Of a stretch of 64,000 nt of DNA, positions 23,486 to 33,416 are shown in pieces. The translations under genes were made by a program, and so were the position numbers. The stretch comes from Planctomycetota bacterium (GTDB taxonomy: Bacteria > Planctomycetota > UBA1135 > GCA-002686595), in the NCBI GenBank assembly GCA_016779205.1, contig JADHOC010000011.1, positions 100,243 to 164,242 of the forward strand. Direction: 5' to 3'. The number at the start of each line of letters is the position of its first letter. Position 1 is the stretch's first letter. The notes below the pieces were generated by a model. The model did no database searches. It worked only from the letters and a program-made list of their open reading frames with translations, and was not told the origin of the DNA.

Positions 23486-24798
23486 CCTTCCTCCTCGATA
23501 CCAAGGGCCCGCAGCTGGGTCGCCGAGAGCAGTTCGTACAGGTCGACCAGGAGCTCTGGCCTGGGCTGGGTGGACGCCTCCGAGTTGTCGAAGCGCAGCG
23601 GGAGCCGGAGCGCGCGCCAGATCGGCGCCGCCCCGATCGCCCCGAGCCCCAGGGCACCGCGGTTGACCTCCCGACCGACCTCCCGGGCCAGCGCCGCACC
23701 CAGCGCCCGCCGCGGCCCGTCCTCGAGCAGGAGCACCTGGTCGAGCTGCGCCAGCATGAGCCCGGTCCGGGCGTCCACCAGGGCCTCGCGGTCACCGCTG
23801 GTCCAGGGCGCAGGCGCGGGCGCCTCTGCGCCGTGGCGCGCCTCCTCACGGCGCACGAGCGCCTGCCAGAAGGGCTGCTCATCGGGGTCGACCACCGCCC
23901 GCAGCAGGTTCCGATCACCGGCGGAGCGGCGCCCGCCCTTCTCGCGGCGAACCCTCCGGCCCATGGCCGTGGCGCCGCGCAGGAGCAGCGCCGCCTGCCC
24001 ATCGTCCCAGCCGTGGAACGCGGCGAGCGCCAGCGCCTCCAGCACGAACTCATCCTCCGGGTAGCGGCCGCTCTGGAGCGTCAAGGCCTCCCCGCGCCCC
24101 GCGGGGAGGGCGGTGGCCCGGCGCATGCGCACCAGCCGGCTGACCTGCTCCTGCACGAGGAGGGCCCTGACCGGATCGGAGGTGGCGAGCACCAGGTTCA
24201 GGTCAGTGCTCGTTGCGCGCACGCGCTGCCACCGCGGGTCCCCCATCCACTCCAGGATCGGATCGCGGAGCGCCTCTGCCTGGGGCTCGCGGAGCCGCAG
24301 CTCCACGGCGAGACCGGTCAGGAGTACCTGGACGGAGGCCGCCTCGAGGCGCGCCGCCCGCGCCTCGAGGTCGGCGGCGAGGGCCTCCCCCTGCTCGGTC
24401 TTCAGCACTCGCGCCCGGGCCCCCTCCCAGGCCCGGGAGGAGAGGGAGGCCTTCCAGGCAGCCTCCAACCAGTCGGGGTCCGGCGTCTTGGCCGCTCGCT
24501 GAGCCTCCTCCACGGTCTCCTCGACGGCCTCCTCCAGCGCGAGGCGCAGGCCCTCTTGCTGGTCCTCCGAGACCCTCGCCACCCGCGCCAGCCACTCCAC
24601 ATGGAGCGCCGCCCGTCCCTTCAGGCACGCCCTGGCCCGCGCCGCGTCCAGGTCCACGGCGCGCGCCTCCGCGGGGAGCCCGGGAGGAACAGCGAGGCCC
24701 GCCCCGGCGAGGAGCAGAGCCGCGGTGACCACGAGGAGGCCGAGGGCCAGGTGGCCCCTGCCCTGCGCCGCCGATCGAGATGCTCGAACGCGGCTCAT
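23482..24798 (-). CDS. hypothetical membrane-anchored helical protein
   Basis: 438-residue protein not recognised as a known family. A basic N-terminus is followed by one strong hydrophobic segment at about 18-40 (ALGLLVVTAALLLAGAGLAV), a signal anchor or uncleaved signal. The remainder is mostly predicted alpha-helical, rich in Ala, Leu, Glu and Arg, with runs such as EEAVEETVEEAQRAA that could form coiled coil, and few Cys. ATG overlaps the stop of the large DUF4175-like gene; its stop overlaps the next start, both ATGA. Position in the operon suggests a periplasmic subunit. Confidence 0.75.
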   Translation of the reverse strand: MSRVRASRSAAQGRGHLALGLLVVTAALLLAGAGLAVPPGLPAEARAVDLDAARARACLKGRAALHVEWLARVARVSEDQQEGLRLALEEAVEETVEEAQRAAKTPDPDWLEAAWKASLSSRAWEGARARVLKTEQGEALAADLEARAARLEAASVQVLLTGLAVELRLREPQAEALRDPILEWMGDPRWQRVRATSTDLNLVLATSDPVRALLVQEQVSRLVRMRRATALPAGRGEALTLQSGRYPEDEFVLEALALAAFHGWDDGQAALLLRGATAMGRRVRREKGGRRSAGDRNLLRAVVDPDEQPFWQALVRREEARHGAEAPAPAPWTSGDREALVDARTGLMLAQLDQVLLLEDGPRRALGAALAREVGREVNRGALGLGAIGAAPIWRALRLPLRFDNSEASTQPRPELLVDLYELLSATQLRALGIEEEG

Positions 24799-27700
24799 CG
24801 CTCCGCCTCCAGCCCCTCGAAGTAGCGCTCCAGGGACTCCTGGAACTCCACGGGGATCTTCGAGGGCTCCCCGCGGGCGGCGCGCTTCATGCCGCGCGCC
24901 TCGCCCCGTTCGTTGGAGCCCGCGGCGCGGCCGCTGAGGGCCAGCGCATCGGTGGCTTCGGTGCCGCCGTTGCCGCCTCCAGGCGAGGCGCTGCTCTTCC
25001 CGCCGCCGCCGCTGCCGCCGGCACGCCGGGACTGGAGCAAGAGCTCGATGGCCTCGGTCTCCGCGGCGAGGGTGTCCCTCCCGGTCTCTCCCTCCAGCAT
25101 CCACTCCGCCGCGTCCACCATGGCGCGCCGCGAGCTGGCCATCATGCGGATCTCCGTCCCGAAGGTCCGGGACCCGTCGGGGAGCTTGCGCATCTGGTTC
25201 ATCAGGTTGTCGAGCCGGTCCGCGAGGCCGTCCTGCTGGTCGTACAGCTCGAGGGAACGCTCCCGGTGGGCGTCCGGCCCCAGGGCAGACCTCGCCTGCT
25301 CGGCCTCGCGGGTCAGGTCCCGCAGAATCATCTCCGCCTCGGTGATCCGCAGGACCTCGAGGATGATCTCGGGCGGGAGGCTCTCGTCGTTGGTGCCGCC
25401 CTCGTCCTCCTGCTCCTCCGGGGGAGCCTCCGCCGGCGGGACGAGCTCGTCGCCCCAGCGGTCGAGCCGGTCGGACAGGTAGCCCGCGAGCATGGTGGCC
25501 TCCCCCGGCCGGCCAGCGGCCGCGCTCGAGGCGATCTCACCGGCGAGGAACACGGGCCGCGTTCGGTTCCACTCCGCGACCACCCGGAGGATCCTGGGCG
25601 CCCCCTCATCCCCCCGGTACGCGAGCCGGTCGGCGTAGGCGTCGAGGTCCATGTGCAGGGCCTCGAGCCGCCGCCCCTCCAGCTCCTCGAGGGCCGCGAG
25701 CTCCTCGTTGGCGACCGCGATCGGGCGCTGCTTCAAGGCCCCCGTTGCGCCGAAGCCGCGGGCCACCGGCAAGGCGAGGCGCTCGGCCCCGTCGGCCTGA
25801 GCGCGGCTGGCCATCTTCATGCGCTTGACGAGGGTGCTGGCCTCGAGGCGCGCCAGGATCTCCTGGAACGGGAGCGCGAGCTCGTTGAAGGACTCCACCA
25901 GCTCGCGCTGGGCCTCCACCGCCTTGGCCAGCTGCTGGGCCGTCATGCTCCGCTTGCTCTCCTCCTTCACCGGCTCCTCCTCCGCCGAGGGCGACGCGTC
26001 GTCCCCGCCGCTCGAACCCGGCACCGTCGTCCCCACCAGACCGAGGGAGCCCGGACCGCTGGGCGCCTCCCCGGAAGCCGGCTCGGAGGCCGGCGCCTCC
26101 TCGCTCTCCGCGAGGCTCGACTCCACGTCGAGGATGTTGGGCGTCGGGTCGAAGGGAGACTCCTCCCCGGTGGCCTCGGGCTCCGCGTCCCCCTCCGCTT
26201 CGGGCGCGGCGCCGCCGCTCCCGCCCGCACGCACCACCCCCGCGGCGCTCGTCTCACGGCCCCCGGGCGTGTCGGCCGTCGCCGCGGCCTTGGCGGCGCT
26301 GGCCAGGAGCTTGGAGACCACCTCCATGTCCTCCTCCGCGAGCTCCTCGAGCCCGTCCCGGGCCTCGGTCCACATCTCGAGGTCCCCCACGTCCACGGCC
26401 TCGTTGAGCGACGCCTCGTCGAGGAGCTCTCCCCCCTCGGCCACCAGGGCCCCGAGGCGCGAGCGATTGCGGCGCTCCGCGGCGACCTGCTCCTCGAGCA
26501 CCGCCTGGACCTCACCGGTCCCGAGCTCCGCGTCCGTCATGGCCAGCAGCGTCTCGTTGGTGGCGAGGAGCTCGAGCTCCCGGTCTCTCACCTCCGCCGC
26601 CTCCTCGATCCACGCGTCGAACCGCCGGCTCACGTACTTCAGGTGCTCGGCCTCGTCCATGACCCGCACGCGGACCGGCGCGGAGTAGACCCGCTCCCTC
26701 CCCGGGAGGAGGTCCACCGCCCACGCCCGCAGCTCGATGGGCCCCGGCTCGATGCCGAGGTCCGCGGGACGCAGGGTCGCGAAGGCCTCCGCCCGCGGCT
26801 CCCCCGGTCCCTGGGCCAGCAGCACCTTCTCGCCGAGGGAGCGTGGCGCCTCATCGAGGCCCGAGGAGGGTTCGAACCACTCGAGCCCGCAGCGGTCCAC
26901 CCCAAGGTCATCCACCGCCAGCACGTCGAAGGTGAGGGCGCCCCGCTCGAGCAGCACCGGGTCCGGCTCGAGGCCGATCATGGAGACCTCGGGCGCCGCG
27001 TCCTCCACGGGGCGCACGGAGAAGCGGAAGGAGCGCGGACTCTCCAGGCCGAAGCGGTCGACCCACTCGAGCTCCCGGACCAGGGACTCGCCCGCCGTGT
27101 CGCAGGCCATGGGCGCCGCCTCCAGGCGCAGTGACAGGGGGGCATCCTCGGCGCCCGCCAGCCGCGACTCCCGGCTCAGCTCGAGCTCCAACCGCACCTC
27201 GCTCCCCTCCACCGCCGAGAGCGCGCCGCCGCTCACGTCTCGCTCGAGGGGCTCAGGAAGCCCCAGGTACCCGGGGAGGTGAACCCGCGCCGTCGCAGCC
27301 ACCACCTCCGGCCGGGAGAGCGGCGAGAGGGTGACCACCTCGCGCAGGTCGCCGATCACCAGGAGCGCCGCTTGCTCGCGCGCGAGGGGAGGCACCTCCA
27401 GGGTGTAGGTGGAGCCGTCGAGGGGCCCGCGGACCGTCCCCCGCTCCAGCCGCAGCTCCGCTCCGTCCGGGCGCCAGCGGGAGTCCCCGGCGAGCTCGAG
27501 GCGCACGGTCCGAGCCTCCTGCACGGGCAGGACCCAGCGGTCCTGCGCGCCCTCCACCCGGGTGAAGGTGAAGCGCTCCACCCCGCCGAACGGGCTGGCC
27601 CAGCGCTGGAGCGCGTTGAGCCCGACCTCGGGGAAGCGGATGAACAGCGCCAGGGTCGCCGCCACGGGGAGCACGAGCCAGCGCGTCAGAGCCCGGTGCC

Positions 27701-28214
27701 GCGAGGGCGGCAGCGCGTGGGCCAGGGTCTTGTCCCCCAGGTCACGCTCCCCGCGACCGATCGCGGCGCGCACCAGCTCGGGGCTGCGCCGGAATTCCTC
27801 GGGGTCCGTGGCGAGCTCGAGGATGCCGAGCAGGCGGTCTCCGGTGCGGGGGTCTCGGACGGCCACCTCGCGGGCGATGGCGCCCGCCGATCGATGGCGC
27901 AGGACCCAGCGCGAGAGGGTCGTGGGGATCGCCACGGCGAGGCAGGCCACGGCGAGGGCGAGCAACGCGCCCCGGAGGAGCGGAGGCGTGTCGAAGAGCC
28001 GGTCGATCCCGGCGGCGAGAAGGAACGACGCCCCCGTCACGAGCGCGCACAGCGCGGCCGCCTCCCACAGCTTCTGCCGCCGCATGCGCGCGCGGAACGC
28101 GCGCAGCGAACGGTCGATTCCCACGGGGGGAGGCGGAGCGCTGGGAGCGGGGGTCATGGGCTGCTCGGCGGGGATCGCGTCGGCGCCGGCCGTCGGACGG
28201 GGGTGCTGCTCCAT
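24795..28214 (-). CDS. large DUF4175-like membrane protein
   Basis: 1139 residues. Three hydrophobic helices at about 48-70, 77-98 and 175-193 anchor it; the region between the second and third resembles a cytoplasmic loop with a DPRTGDRLLGILELA motif. From about 200 to 550 come beta-rich Ig-like units, then a helical region. Residues about 650-760 are very acidic and Ser/Pro/Gly-rich, likely disordered. The end is helical with a Gly-rich stretch (GGSGGGGKSS). The pattern of N-terminal helices plus long periplasmic coil fits DUF4175-type proteins found beside BatA and VWA genes. Starts at TAATG with the preceding gene. Function unknown; probably a scaffold in the envelope. Confidence 0.75.
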   Translation of the reverse strand: MEQHPRPTAGADAIPAEQPMTPAPSAPPPPVGIDRSLRAFRARMRRQKLWEAAALCALVTGASFLLAAGIDRLFDTPPLLRGALLALAVACLAVAIPTTLSRWVLRHRSAGAIAREVAVRDPRTGDRLLGILELATDPEEFRRSPELVRAAIGRGERDLGDKTLAHALPPSRHRALTRWLVLPVAATLALFIRFPEVGLNALQRWASPFGGVERFTFTRVEGAQDRWVLPVQEARTVRLELAGDSRWRPDGAELRLERGTVRGPLDGSTYTLEVPPLAREQAALLVIGDLREVVTLSPLSRPEVVAATARVHLPGYLGLPEPLERDVSGGALSAVEGSEVRLELELSRESRLAGAEDAPLSLRLEAAPMACDTAGESLVRELEWVDRFGLESPRSFRFSVRPVEDAAPEVSMIGLEPDPVLLERGALTFDVLAVDDLGVDRCGLEWFEPSSGLDEAPRSLGEKVLLAQGPGEPRAEAFATLRPADLGIEPGPIELRAWAVDLLPGRERVYSAPVRVRVMDEAEHLKYVSRRFDAWIEEAAEVRDRELELLATNETLLAMTDAELGTGEVQAVLEEQVAAERRNRSRLGALVAEGGELLDEASLNEAVDVGDLEMWTEARDGLEELAEEDMEVVSKLLASAAKAAATADTPGGRETSAAGVVRAGGSGGAAPEAEGDAEPEATGEESPFDPTPNILDVESSLAESEEAPASEPASGEAPSGPGSLGLVGTTVPGSSGGDDASPSAEEEPVKEESKRSMTAQQLAKAVEAQRELVESFNELALPFQEILARLEASTLVKRMKMASRAQADGAERLALPVARGFGATGALKQRPIAVANEELAALEELEGRRLEALHMDLDAYADRLAYRGDEGAPRILRVVAEWNRTRPVFLAGEIASSAAAGRPGEATMLAGYLSDRLDRWGDELVPPAEAPPEEQEDEGGTNDESLPPEIILEVLRITEAEMILRDLTREAEQARSALGPDAHRERSLELYDQQDGLADRLDNLMNQMRKLPDGSRTFGTEIRMMASSRRAMVDAAEWMLEGETGRDTLAAETEAIELLLQSRRAGGSGGGGKSSASPGGGNGGTEATDALALSGRAAGSNERGEARGMKRAARGEPSKIPVEFQESLERYFEGLEAER

Positions 28215-30460
28215 TACACCCTCCCCGCGGCCTTCCGGCCGATCCAGAGCGCGGCCATCAGCGCCGCCGCGACCGCGCCGAAGATGGGATGTCCCCAGAG
28301 CCTCACCCGCGTCACCTGAGGCGGCGGCTCGGGCAGCTCCGCCAGGCGCTCACCCACCGCAGCGGGAGAGAGCTCGTCGAGGGGCTCACCGCCGCTGATG
28401 CGCGCGACCTCGGCCAGCACGTCAGGGCGCGCCGGGCGCCCCACCCGCTCCCGGGGACGGGCGGTCACGGCGATCTCCGCCTCGAGGCTCGCGCCGGTCT
28501 CCTCGCAGTTGAGGACGACCTGGTAGCGCCCCCCCTCCTCGGGGCGCCAGGTCGCCGAGTAGAGGCCCCAGGCGGCGTCGCCATCCGCGCGCGGCGGCTG
28601 CGCGAAGCGCACGCGCTCGACCTTGCCCGAGGGGGATTGCACGCGCGCCGTCACCGAGGCGCCATCCACCGGGCCGCCGCCCTCGGCGTCCATCACGTTG
28701 ACGTTCAGGGCCACCGTGGTCCTCGCCTTCGGGCGATCCGGCGCGAAGAACAGCCGCATGGACTCGCCCACGTTCATGTTTCGCTGGTACGCCATCCAGC
28801 GGATCACCTGACCCCAGAAGCGGTAGTGGTACAGGTCCTCGAAACCCTCTCGCCAGCGCCACGCGCCGTCCGTCCCCATGAAGAGCACCTTCCCCGTGCG
28901 GGCGGTGCGGGTCACCAGGAGCTGGCGGCGCCCCGTGCTGCCCACGCTCTGGGGGTGGACCGCGAGGACCTGTGCGCCCGCCCGCGCTCGCTCCACCGCC
29001 GCGAACCACTGGAAGCCCGGGAGCTCGGACCACAGGTACGCGTTGGCGGTGGTGTCCGGGACGAGCCGCGTGAGGCCGCTGTTCAGGCCCGCCGAGGTGA
29101 GGCGCAGGCGCGCCGGGGTGTCGACGCCGTAGCCCCTGGGGCGCGCCGGGTCGAGCTCGACGGGGTACAGCTCCCCGAGCGCCGTCTGCTGCAGCTCGAG
29201 GTGTCCGCCGCCGAAGCCCGGCATCAGGATCAGCCCCCCCGCCTGGTCCCGGACGACCCCCGCGATGCTCTCGCACTGCTCCTCCGTCAGGCCGTCCGGC
29301 CCGAGCCCGACGTCGCCGATGAAGATCACGTCGTACTCCGCGAGCGCCTCCTTGGGCGGGAAGGCCTCGAGGTAGGTCGGGCCGCCCCCCCTGCCCGGCA
29401 TGCCCGGGAGCGTGAGGTAGCAGTCGACCTCGACCCCGGGGTCGCGGACGAGGGCGTTCCTGAGGTAGCGGTACTCCCAGCGCGGGAACCCCTCCACCAG
29501 CAGCACGTCGAGGGACTCCTCACGCACGTCCAGCTCGATCGTCCGCGTGTTGTTCTCCACGTCGAGCTCCCCGGGGACGGGGTCGACGGTGACCGTCAGC
29601 GACACCCGGCCCGGCTCGGTGGGCAGGTACTCCAGGGTCTCGGTCGTCACCCGCCGCGCGCCGAGCGCGATCCCGCGGGACTCCACCGGGCCGTCGGGAC
29701 CCGTGAGCGTGATCCTTGAGGGGACCTCCCGGGGCATGGCGCTCTCGATGGACACCGGGATCTCGAGGCGGCGGCCGACGATGGCGAAGGCGGGGGGCTC
29801 CACGGGCTCGAGGGCGACGTCCGGCTGCTGGTCCTGACTCCCCACGCTCGCCGTGAAGATGGGGACGTCCGCGAGCCGGTAGCGGACGGCGGCCTCGAAG
29901 GGGCTCTCGCCCTCCGTCCAGTCCCCGTCCGAGGCGAGGAGCACGGCGCGAAGGGAGGTGTCCTCGAGGAGCCGATCGAGGGGGCCAGCGAGGTCCGTCC
30001 CCCGCTCCTCGGCGGGGATGTCGGCGTCAGCGGACTCGGTGGAGGCCGAGAGGGGGGTCACCACCAGGTCGAAGCGCCCCCCTGCGGTGGCGTCGGCGCC
30101 GGGACCATCGCTCGCCTCCAGCTCGCCGATGACCTCCGCCAGGGCGTCGGCGCGGGAGACCAGCGCCCCGCCCGCGGGCACATCCACCGTGCCCATGCTG
30201 CGGGAGTCGTCCCAGAGCACCGCCACGAGGGCGCGCTCCTCGGGCACCTGGCTCCGAACCCACTCCGGACCAAGCAACGCGAAGAGCACGAGCGCGATCA
30301 GGGTCGTCCGGATGACCTCCACCACCAGCACGGCGGGTCGACCAGCGCTACGTCGCCAGGCGCGGACGCCGAGGGAGCCGGCCACGAGGACCAGCCCCAC
30401 GCACCCGCTCACCAGGGCCGCGTCGGTGACCTGGAGCTGCAGACCGGAGGTGACGTTCAC
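28214..30460 (-). CDS. VWA-domain membrane protein with class-I glutamine-amidotransferase-like domain
   Basis: 748 residues with GTG start (GTGA overlap with the BatA stop). Two N-terminal membrane helices (about 14-36 and 50-66) are followed by a von Willebrand A-like domain whose MIDAS reads DDSRSMG (Asp84, Ser86, Ser88). An Ig-like stretch follows. Then comes a GATase1-like/ThuA-type domain (DVLLVEGFPRWEYRYLRNAL; YDVIFIGDVGL; GLILMPGFGG) without an obvious catalytic Cys. A final beta domain and one C-terminal helix (PIFGAVAAALMAALWIG) complete it. This architecture is common in planctomycete BatA operons. Probably assembles with BatA and DUF58 proteins in a metal-dependent adhesion-type complex. 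Confidence 0.88.
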   Translation of the reverse strand: MNVTSGLQLQVTDAALVSGCVGLVLVAGSLGVRAWRRSAGRPAVLVVEVIRTTLIALVLFALLGPEWVRSQVPEERALVAVLWDDSRSMGTVDVPAGGALVSRADALAEVIGELEASDGPGADATAGGRFDLVVTPLSASTESADADIPAEERGTDLAGPLDRLLEDTSLRAVLLASDGDWTEGESPFEAAVRYRLADVPIFTASVGSQDQQPDVALEPVEPPAFAIVGRRLEIPVSIESAMPREVPSRITLTGPDGPVESRGIALGARRVTTETLEYLPTEPGRVSLTVTVDPVPGELDVENNTRTIELDVREESLDVLLVEGFPRWEYRYLRNALVRDPGVEVDCYLTLPGMPGRGGGPTYLEAFPPKEALAEYDVIFIGDVGLGPDGLTEEQCESIAGVVRDQAGGLILMPGFGGGHLELQQTALGELYPVELDPARPRGYGVDTPARLRLTSAGLNSGLTRLVPDTTANAYLWSELPGFQWFAAVERARAGAQVLAVHPQSVGSTGRRQLLVTRTARTGKVLFMGTDGAWRWREGFEDLYHYRFWGQVIRWMAYQRNMNVGESMRLFFAPDRPKARTTVALNVNVMDAEGGGPVDGASVTARVQSPSGKVERVRFAQPPRADGDAAWGLYSATWRPEEGGRYQVVLNCEETGASLEAEIAVTARPRERVGRPARPDVLAEVARISGGEPLDELSPAAVGERLAELPEPPPQVTRVRLWGHPIFGAVAAALMAALWIGRKAAGRV

Positions 30461-32490
30461 TCCGCGCCCTCCCTGGGCGGGCTGCCCTCGGGGCTGCACA
30501 GGAGCAGCTCGACCAGCAGGGCGCCGAGCACGAGGATGAGGAAGATGCGCCAGACCTCGTCGAGGAGCGAGCCCCCCTCCGCCGCCGCGCTCGTGGTGGT
30601 CACGACCACGTCCAGCGGCGCGAGGCTCTCCGCCAGGACCGCCCCGGGGAGCGCGGGGGCGGCGTCCTCGGACAGGGGGCGGTTGAGGGCGACGAAGACC
30701 TCTCCGTCGGTGAGCACCCCGGCGCGGCGGCCGCGCTCGGCGAGCGAGTCGGGCCGGTCGCTCGCGGCCACGGACCAGCGCTCCTCCAGCCAGCGCTCGT
30801 TGGCGCTCGCCACCTGCTGCTCCTCGGACCCGAGCGCCGCCGCGGCCTGGTCAAGGGCGCGATGCACGAGCGCCATGAAGACGATGCCCTGGGAGGCGAG
30901 GTCGCTGGAGCGCGGCTCGGGAAGCGTCCCGAGGAAGTACGCCGCCCCCCGACCCATCGCGGACTTGACCATGAGCGGCTGGCCGCCCTCGAGCCCGGCG
31001 AGGGGGATGCGAGCCACGGGCGCCTCCCCCACCGACCGGATGGAGCAGACTCGCCGCAGGGACACCTCTCCCACCGGGAGCGGCGTCCCGTCCGCTCCCG
31101 ACGCGAGCAGGTCCGCGTCGGCGCGCCAGGTCTTCACCGCGCTCTCCTGCGCGGCCTCGTCCACCGAGCTCCACTGGCCCCAGCCCACCCCGGCGAACGA
31201 CCCCTCTCCGGGGGACGACGGCGGGAGGAAGAGCACGACGCCCCCCACCTCGCAGAAGCGAGCCACCGCCGCGGCGGCCTCGCCCACGGGGAGCGGCGCC
31301 TGCCAGGCGAGCAGCGCCGCGCCCCCCGGGTCCACGGCCTCCCGGGCGGAGGGCGCGAGCTCGCGCACCTCGTGGATCACGTCGGGCCCCGCGGGCGACC
31401 GGGCCGCGACGGAGATCACCGAGGCCACCGTGCTCGACTCGGCGAGGACCGCCGTCTCCACCACCGGCGTGCTGCCGAAGGCGAACCAGTAGCGGTCGTC
31501 TCCGGCGCGTCGATCGGTCGGGATCTCCACGGCGCCGAAGCCCGCCTCCAGCTCGGTGTCGATCGCCACCCGGTGTCCCATCAGTCGACCCTCTCGCCCG
31601 GTCAACTCCACCTCGACGGTCGTCCGCGCTCCACCCACCTCGATGGCCACGGGGACCCGCAGGGCCGTGTCTCCGCTGGCCTCCGTCGCCGCTGCCCGTG
31701 TGATCACGAGGTCGAGCACCAGCTCCGCCGTCTCCCCCTCGGACTCACGGCGCACGCTCTGCACCCGGACGGCGAGGTTGTCCTCCGCCACCTCGGGGAA
31801 GCTGGTGAGCCGCACGCGCGCGCCGGCGCCGCCCCCAGCCCGGGAGAGTTGCTGGACGACGGCTTCCCAGCGCCCGTCCTCGGGCGCCCAGTCCTCACGC
31901 TGGGCATCGGTCAGGGCCCAGACCTCGGTCCGGCCAGCGCCCGCCCCCTCGATGGTGCGCGCCGCCGTCTCGAAGGCCGTCAGCACGTCGCTCCCCGCCG
32001 AGGTGGCCTCGTCGAAGGAGAGCTCCAGGAGCGCGTCGAGGTCCTGCGGCCGCAGCACCTCGGTGGGCCGGGTCGCGTCCACGACCACGAGCTCCCGGGG
32101 CGCAGTGATGGCCAGGGCCTCGCCGGCGGCTCGCAGGCCGAAGGCCAGCTTGGACTCGGGGAAGCCGTCGACCTCCTCCCCCATGCTGCTGGAGCGGTCG
32201 ATGATCAGGATCACCTGATCCAGTCGCTCCCCCGCGACCCGCGCGGCCCAGCCGCCGGCGATGGGGCGGCCGAGGGTCAGGACCAGCGCCAGCACCGCCA
32301 GGGTGCGGGCCGCGAGCAGGAGAAGCTCACGCAGCCGCTGCCGCCCGCGGGAGGACCGCTCCCCCTCGAGGAGGAACATCATCGCCCCCCACTCCACGAC
32401 CCGGTGCCGGCGGCGGTGCAAGAGGTGCACGACCACGGGCAGCGCCACCAGCGGGAGCGCCCACAGGGCAAGGGGCTGCAGGAGGTTCAA
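30457..32490 (-). CDS. BatA-type protein (aerotolerance N-terminal helix pair plus VWA)
   Basis: 677 residues. The N-terminus (LLQPLALWALPLVALPVVVHLLHRRR, here split around residue 20) is the BatA/aerotolerance signature, with a second helix at about 56-74. A VWA domain follows with an intact MIDAS, DRSSSMG (Asp98, Ser100, Ser102). Later parts are beta-rich, with a GATase-like fragment (VARFCEVGGVVLFLPP), and a C-terminal helix (IFLILVLGALLVELLLC). The start is TTG at 32490, overlapping the DUF58 stop as TTGA; no ATG or GTG fits the signature better. In Bacteroides, Bat proteins affect stress tolerance; here the role is inferred only. Confidence 0.9.
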   Translation of the reverse strand: MNLLQPLALWALPLVALPVVVHLLHRRRHRVVEWGAMMFLLEGERSSRGRQRLRELLLLAARTLAVLALVLTLGRPIAGGWAARVAGERLDQVILIIDRSSSMGEEVDGFPESKLAFGLRAAGEALAITAPRELVVVDATRPTEVLRPQDLDALLELSFDEATSAGSDVLTAFETAARTIEGAGAGRTEVWALTDAQREDWAPEDGRWEAVVQQLSRAGGGAGARVRLTSFPEVAEDNLAVRVQSVRRESEGETAELVLDLVITRAAATEASGDTALRVPVAIEVGGARTTVEVELTGREGRLMGHRVAIDTELEAGFGAVEIPTDRRAGDDRYWFAFGSTPVVETAVLAESSTVASVISVAARSPAGPDVIHEVRELAPSAREAVDPGGAALLAWQAPLPVGEAAAAVARFCEVGGVVLFLPPSSPGEGSFAGVGWGQWSSVDEAAQESAVKTWRADADLLASGADGTPLPVGEVSLRRVCSIRSVGEAPVARIPLAGLEGGQPLMVKSAMGRGAAYFLGTLPEPRSSDLASQGIVFMALVHRALDQAAAALGSEEQQVASANERWLEERWSVAASDRPDSLAERGRRAGVLTDGEVFVALNRPLSEDAAPALPGAVLAESLAPLDVVVTTTSAAAEGGSLLDEVWRIFLILVLGALLVELLLCSPEGSPPREGAE

Positions 32491-33416
32491 CCGCGCCCCC
32501 CCTTGCCCGCGCGCGCCAGCAGGAACCCGGCGATGGTTCGCGCGATGTCCTCATCGAGGAAGGTCTCCCGGAGCTCGACGTCGGCCGCGAGCGCGATCGA
32601 CTCGAGGGCGCTCCGGTGCCGCCGCCACGCCGCGAGGTAGCGGGCCGCCACCATGGACGGATCGGCGAGCACCGGCGCTCCCCCCTCGGGGTCCACGAAG
32701 CGCGTGGCCTCCTCGAAGCGGAACTCCGACTCGTCTCGATCAACGATCTGAAAGACGCTCGTCTCGTGGCCCCGATAGCGCAGGTGCTGGAAGGCGTCGC
32801 GGAGTCCCTCCGGGGCGGTGAAGAGATCGGAGAGCACGCACACCAGCGCCCGCCGCCCGGTCCGCTCCGCCACGTCGTGGAGCACCTCGACCAGCCGGGT
32901 GGGCCCGCCGGGCTGGACCCGGGCCATCTCACCGGCGAGCACCCGCAGGTGCGAGGGGCGGCGGCGCGGTGGGACGCGGACGGTCTCGCCCTCCGCCGCC
33001 ACCGTCACCCCCGCGGCGTCCCCCTGCCGGATGGCGAGCTGGGCGATCGAGGCCGCGATCCGGCAGGCCAGCTCGTACTTGGTGAGCGGGCCTGTCCCCT
33101 GCTCGCCGGAGTACCTCATGGACCCGCTCCCGTCGATCACGAGCACGAGCCGGAGGTTGGTGTCCGCCTCGAACTCCTTCACGAAGTGCCGGTCGGAGCG
33201 CCCGTAGACGCGCCAATCGAGCCGGCGCAGATCGTCCCCGGGGACGTAGTCCCGGTACTCGGCGAACTCGACGCTCGAGCCACGGTGCGGGCTCCGGTGC
33301 CGCCCGAACACGGCCCCGATCTTCGCCCGGCGAGCCACGAGGGGGATCTGGCCGACGCGCGCGATCACCCCCGGGTCGAGCATCGCGGCGATCGCCGCGG
33401 CCTCGTCCGAGGTCAT
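32487..33416 (-). CDS. DUF58-domain protein
   Basis: 309-residue cytoplasmic DUF58 protein with a VWA-like core. Seen: EYRDYVPGDDLRRLDWRVYG followed by the FVKEFE motif, both hallmarks of DUF58, and VIDGSGSM as a MIDAS-like DxSxS. First gene of a seven-gene operon. DUF58 proteins normally partner a MoxR AAA+ ATPase encoded next door; none is present upstream here. The ATG at 33416 is the only start in the window preceded by a good Shine-Dalgarno (GAGGAG, 8-nt spacer). Confidence 0.93.
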   Translation of the reverse strand: MTSDEAAAIAAMLDPGVIARVGQIPLVARRAKIGAVFGRHRSPHRGSSVEFAEYRDYVPGDDLRRLDWRVYGRSDRHFVKEFEADTNLRLVLVIDGSGSMRYSGEQGTGPLTKYELACRIAASIAQLAIRQGDAAGVTVAAEGETVRVPPRRRPSHLRVLAGEMARVQPGGPTRLVEVLHDVAERTGRRALVCVLSDLFTAPEGLRDAFQHLRYRGHETSVFQIVDRDESEFRFEEATRFVDPEGGAPVLADPSMVAARYLAAWRRHRSALESIALAADVELRETFLDEDIARTIAGFLLARAGKGGRG

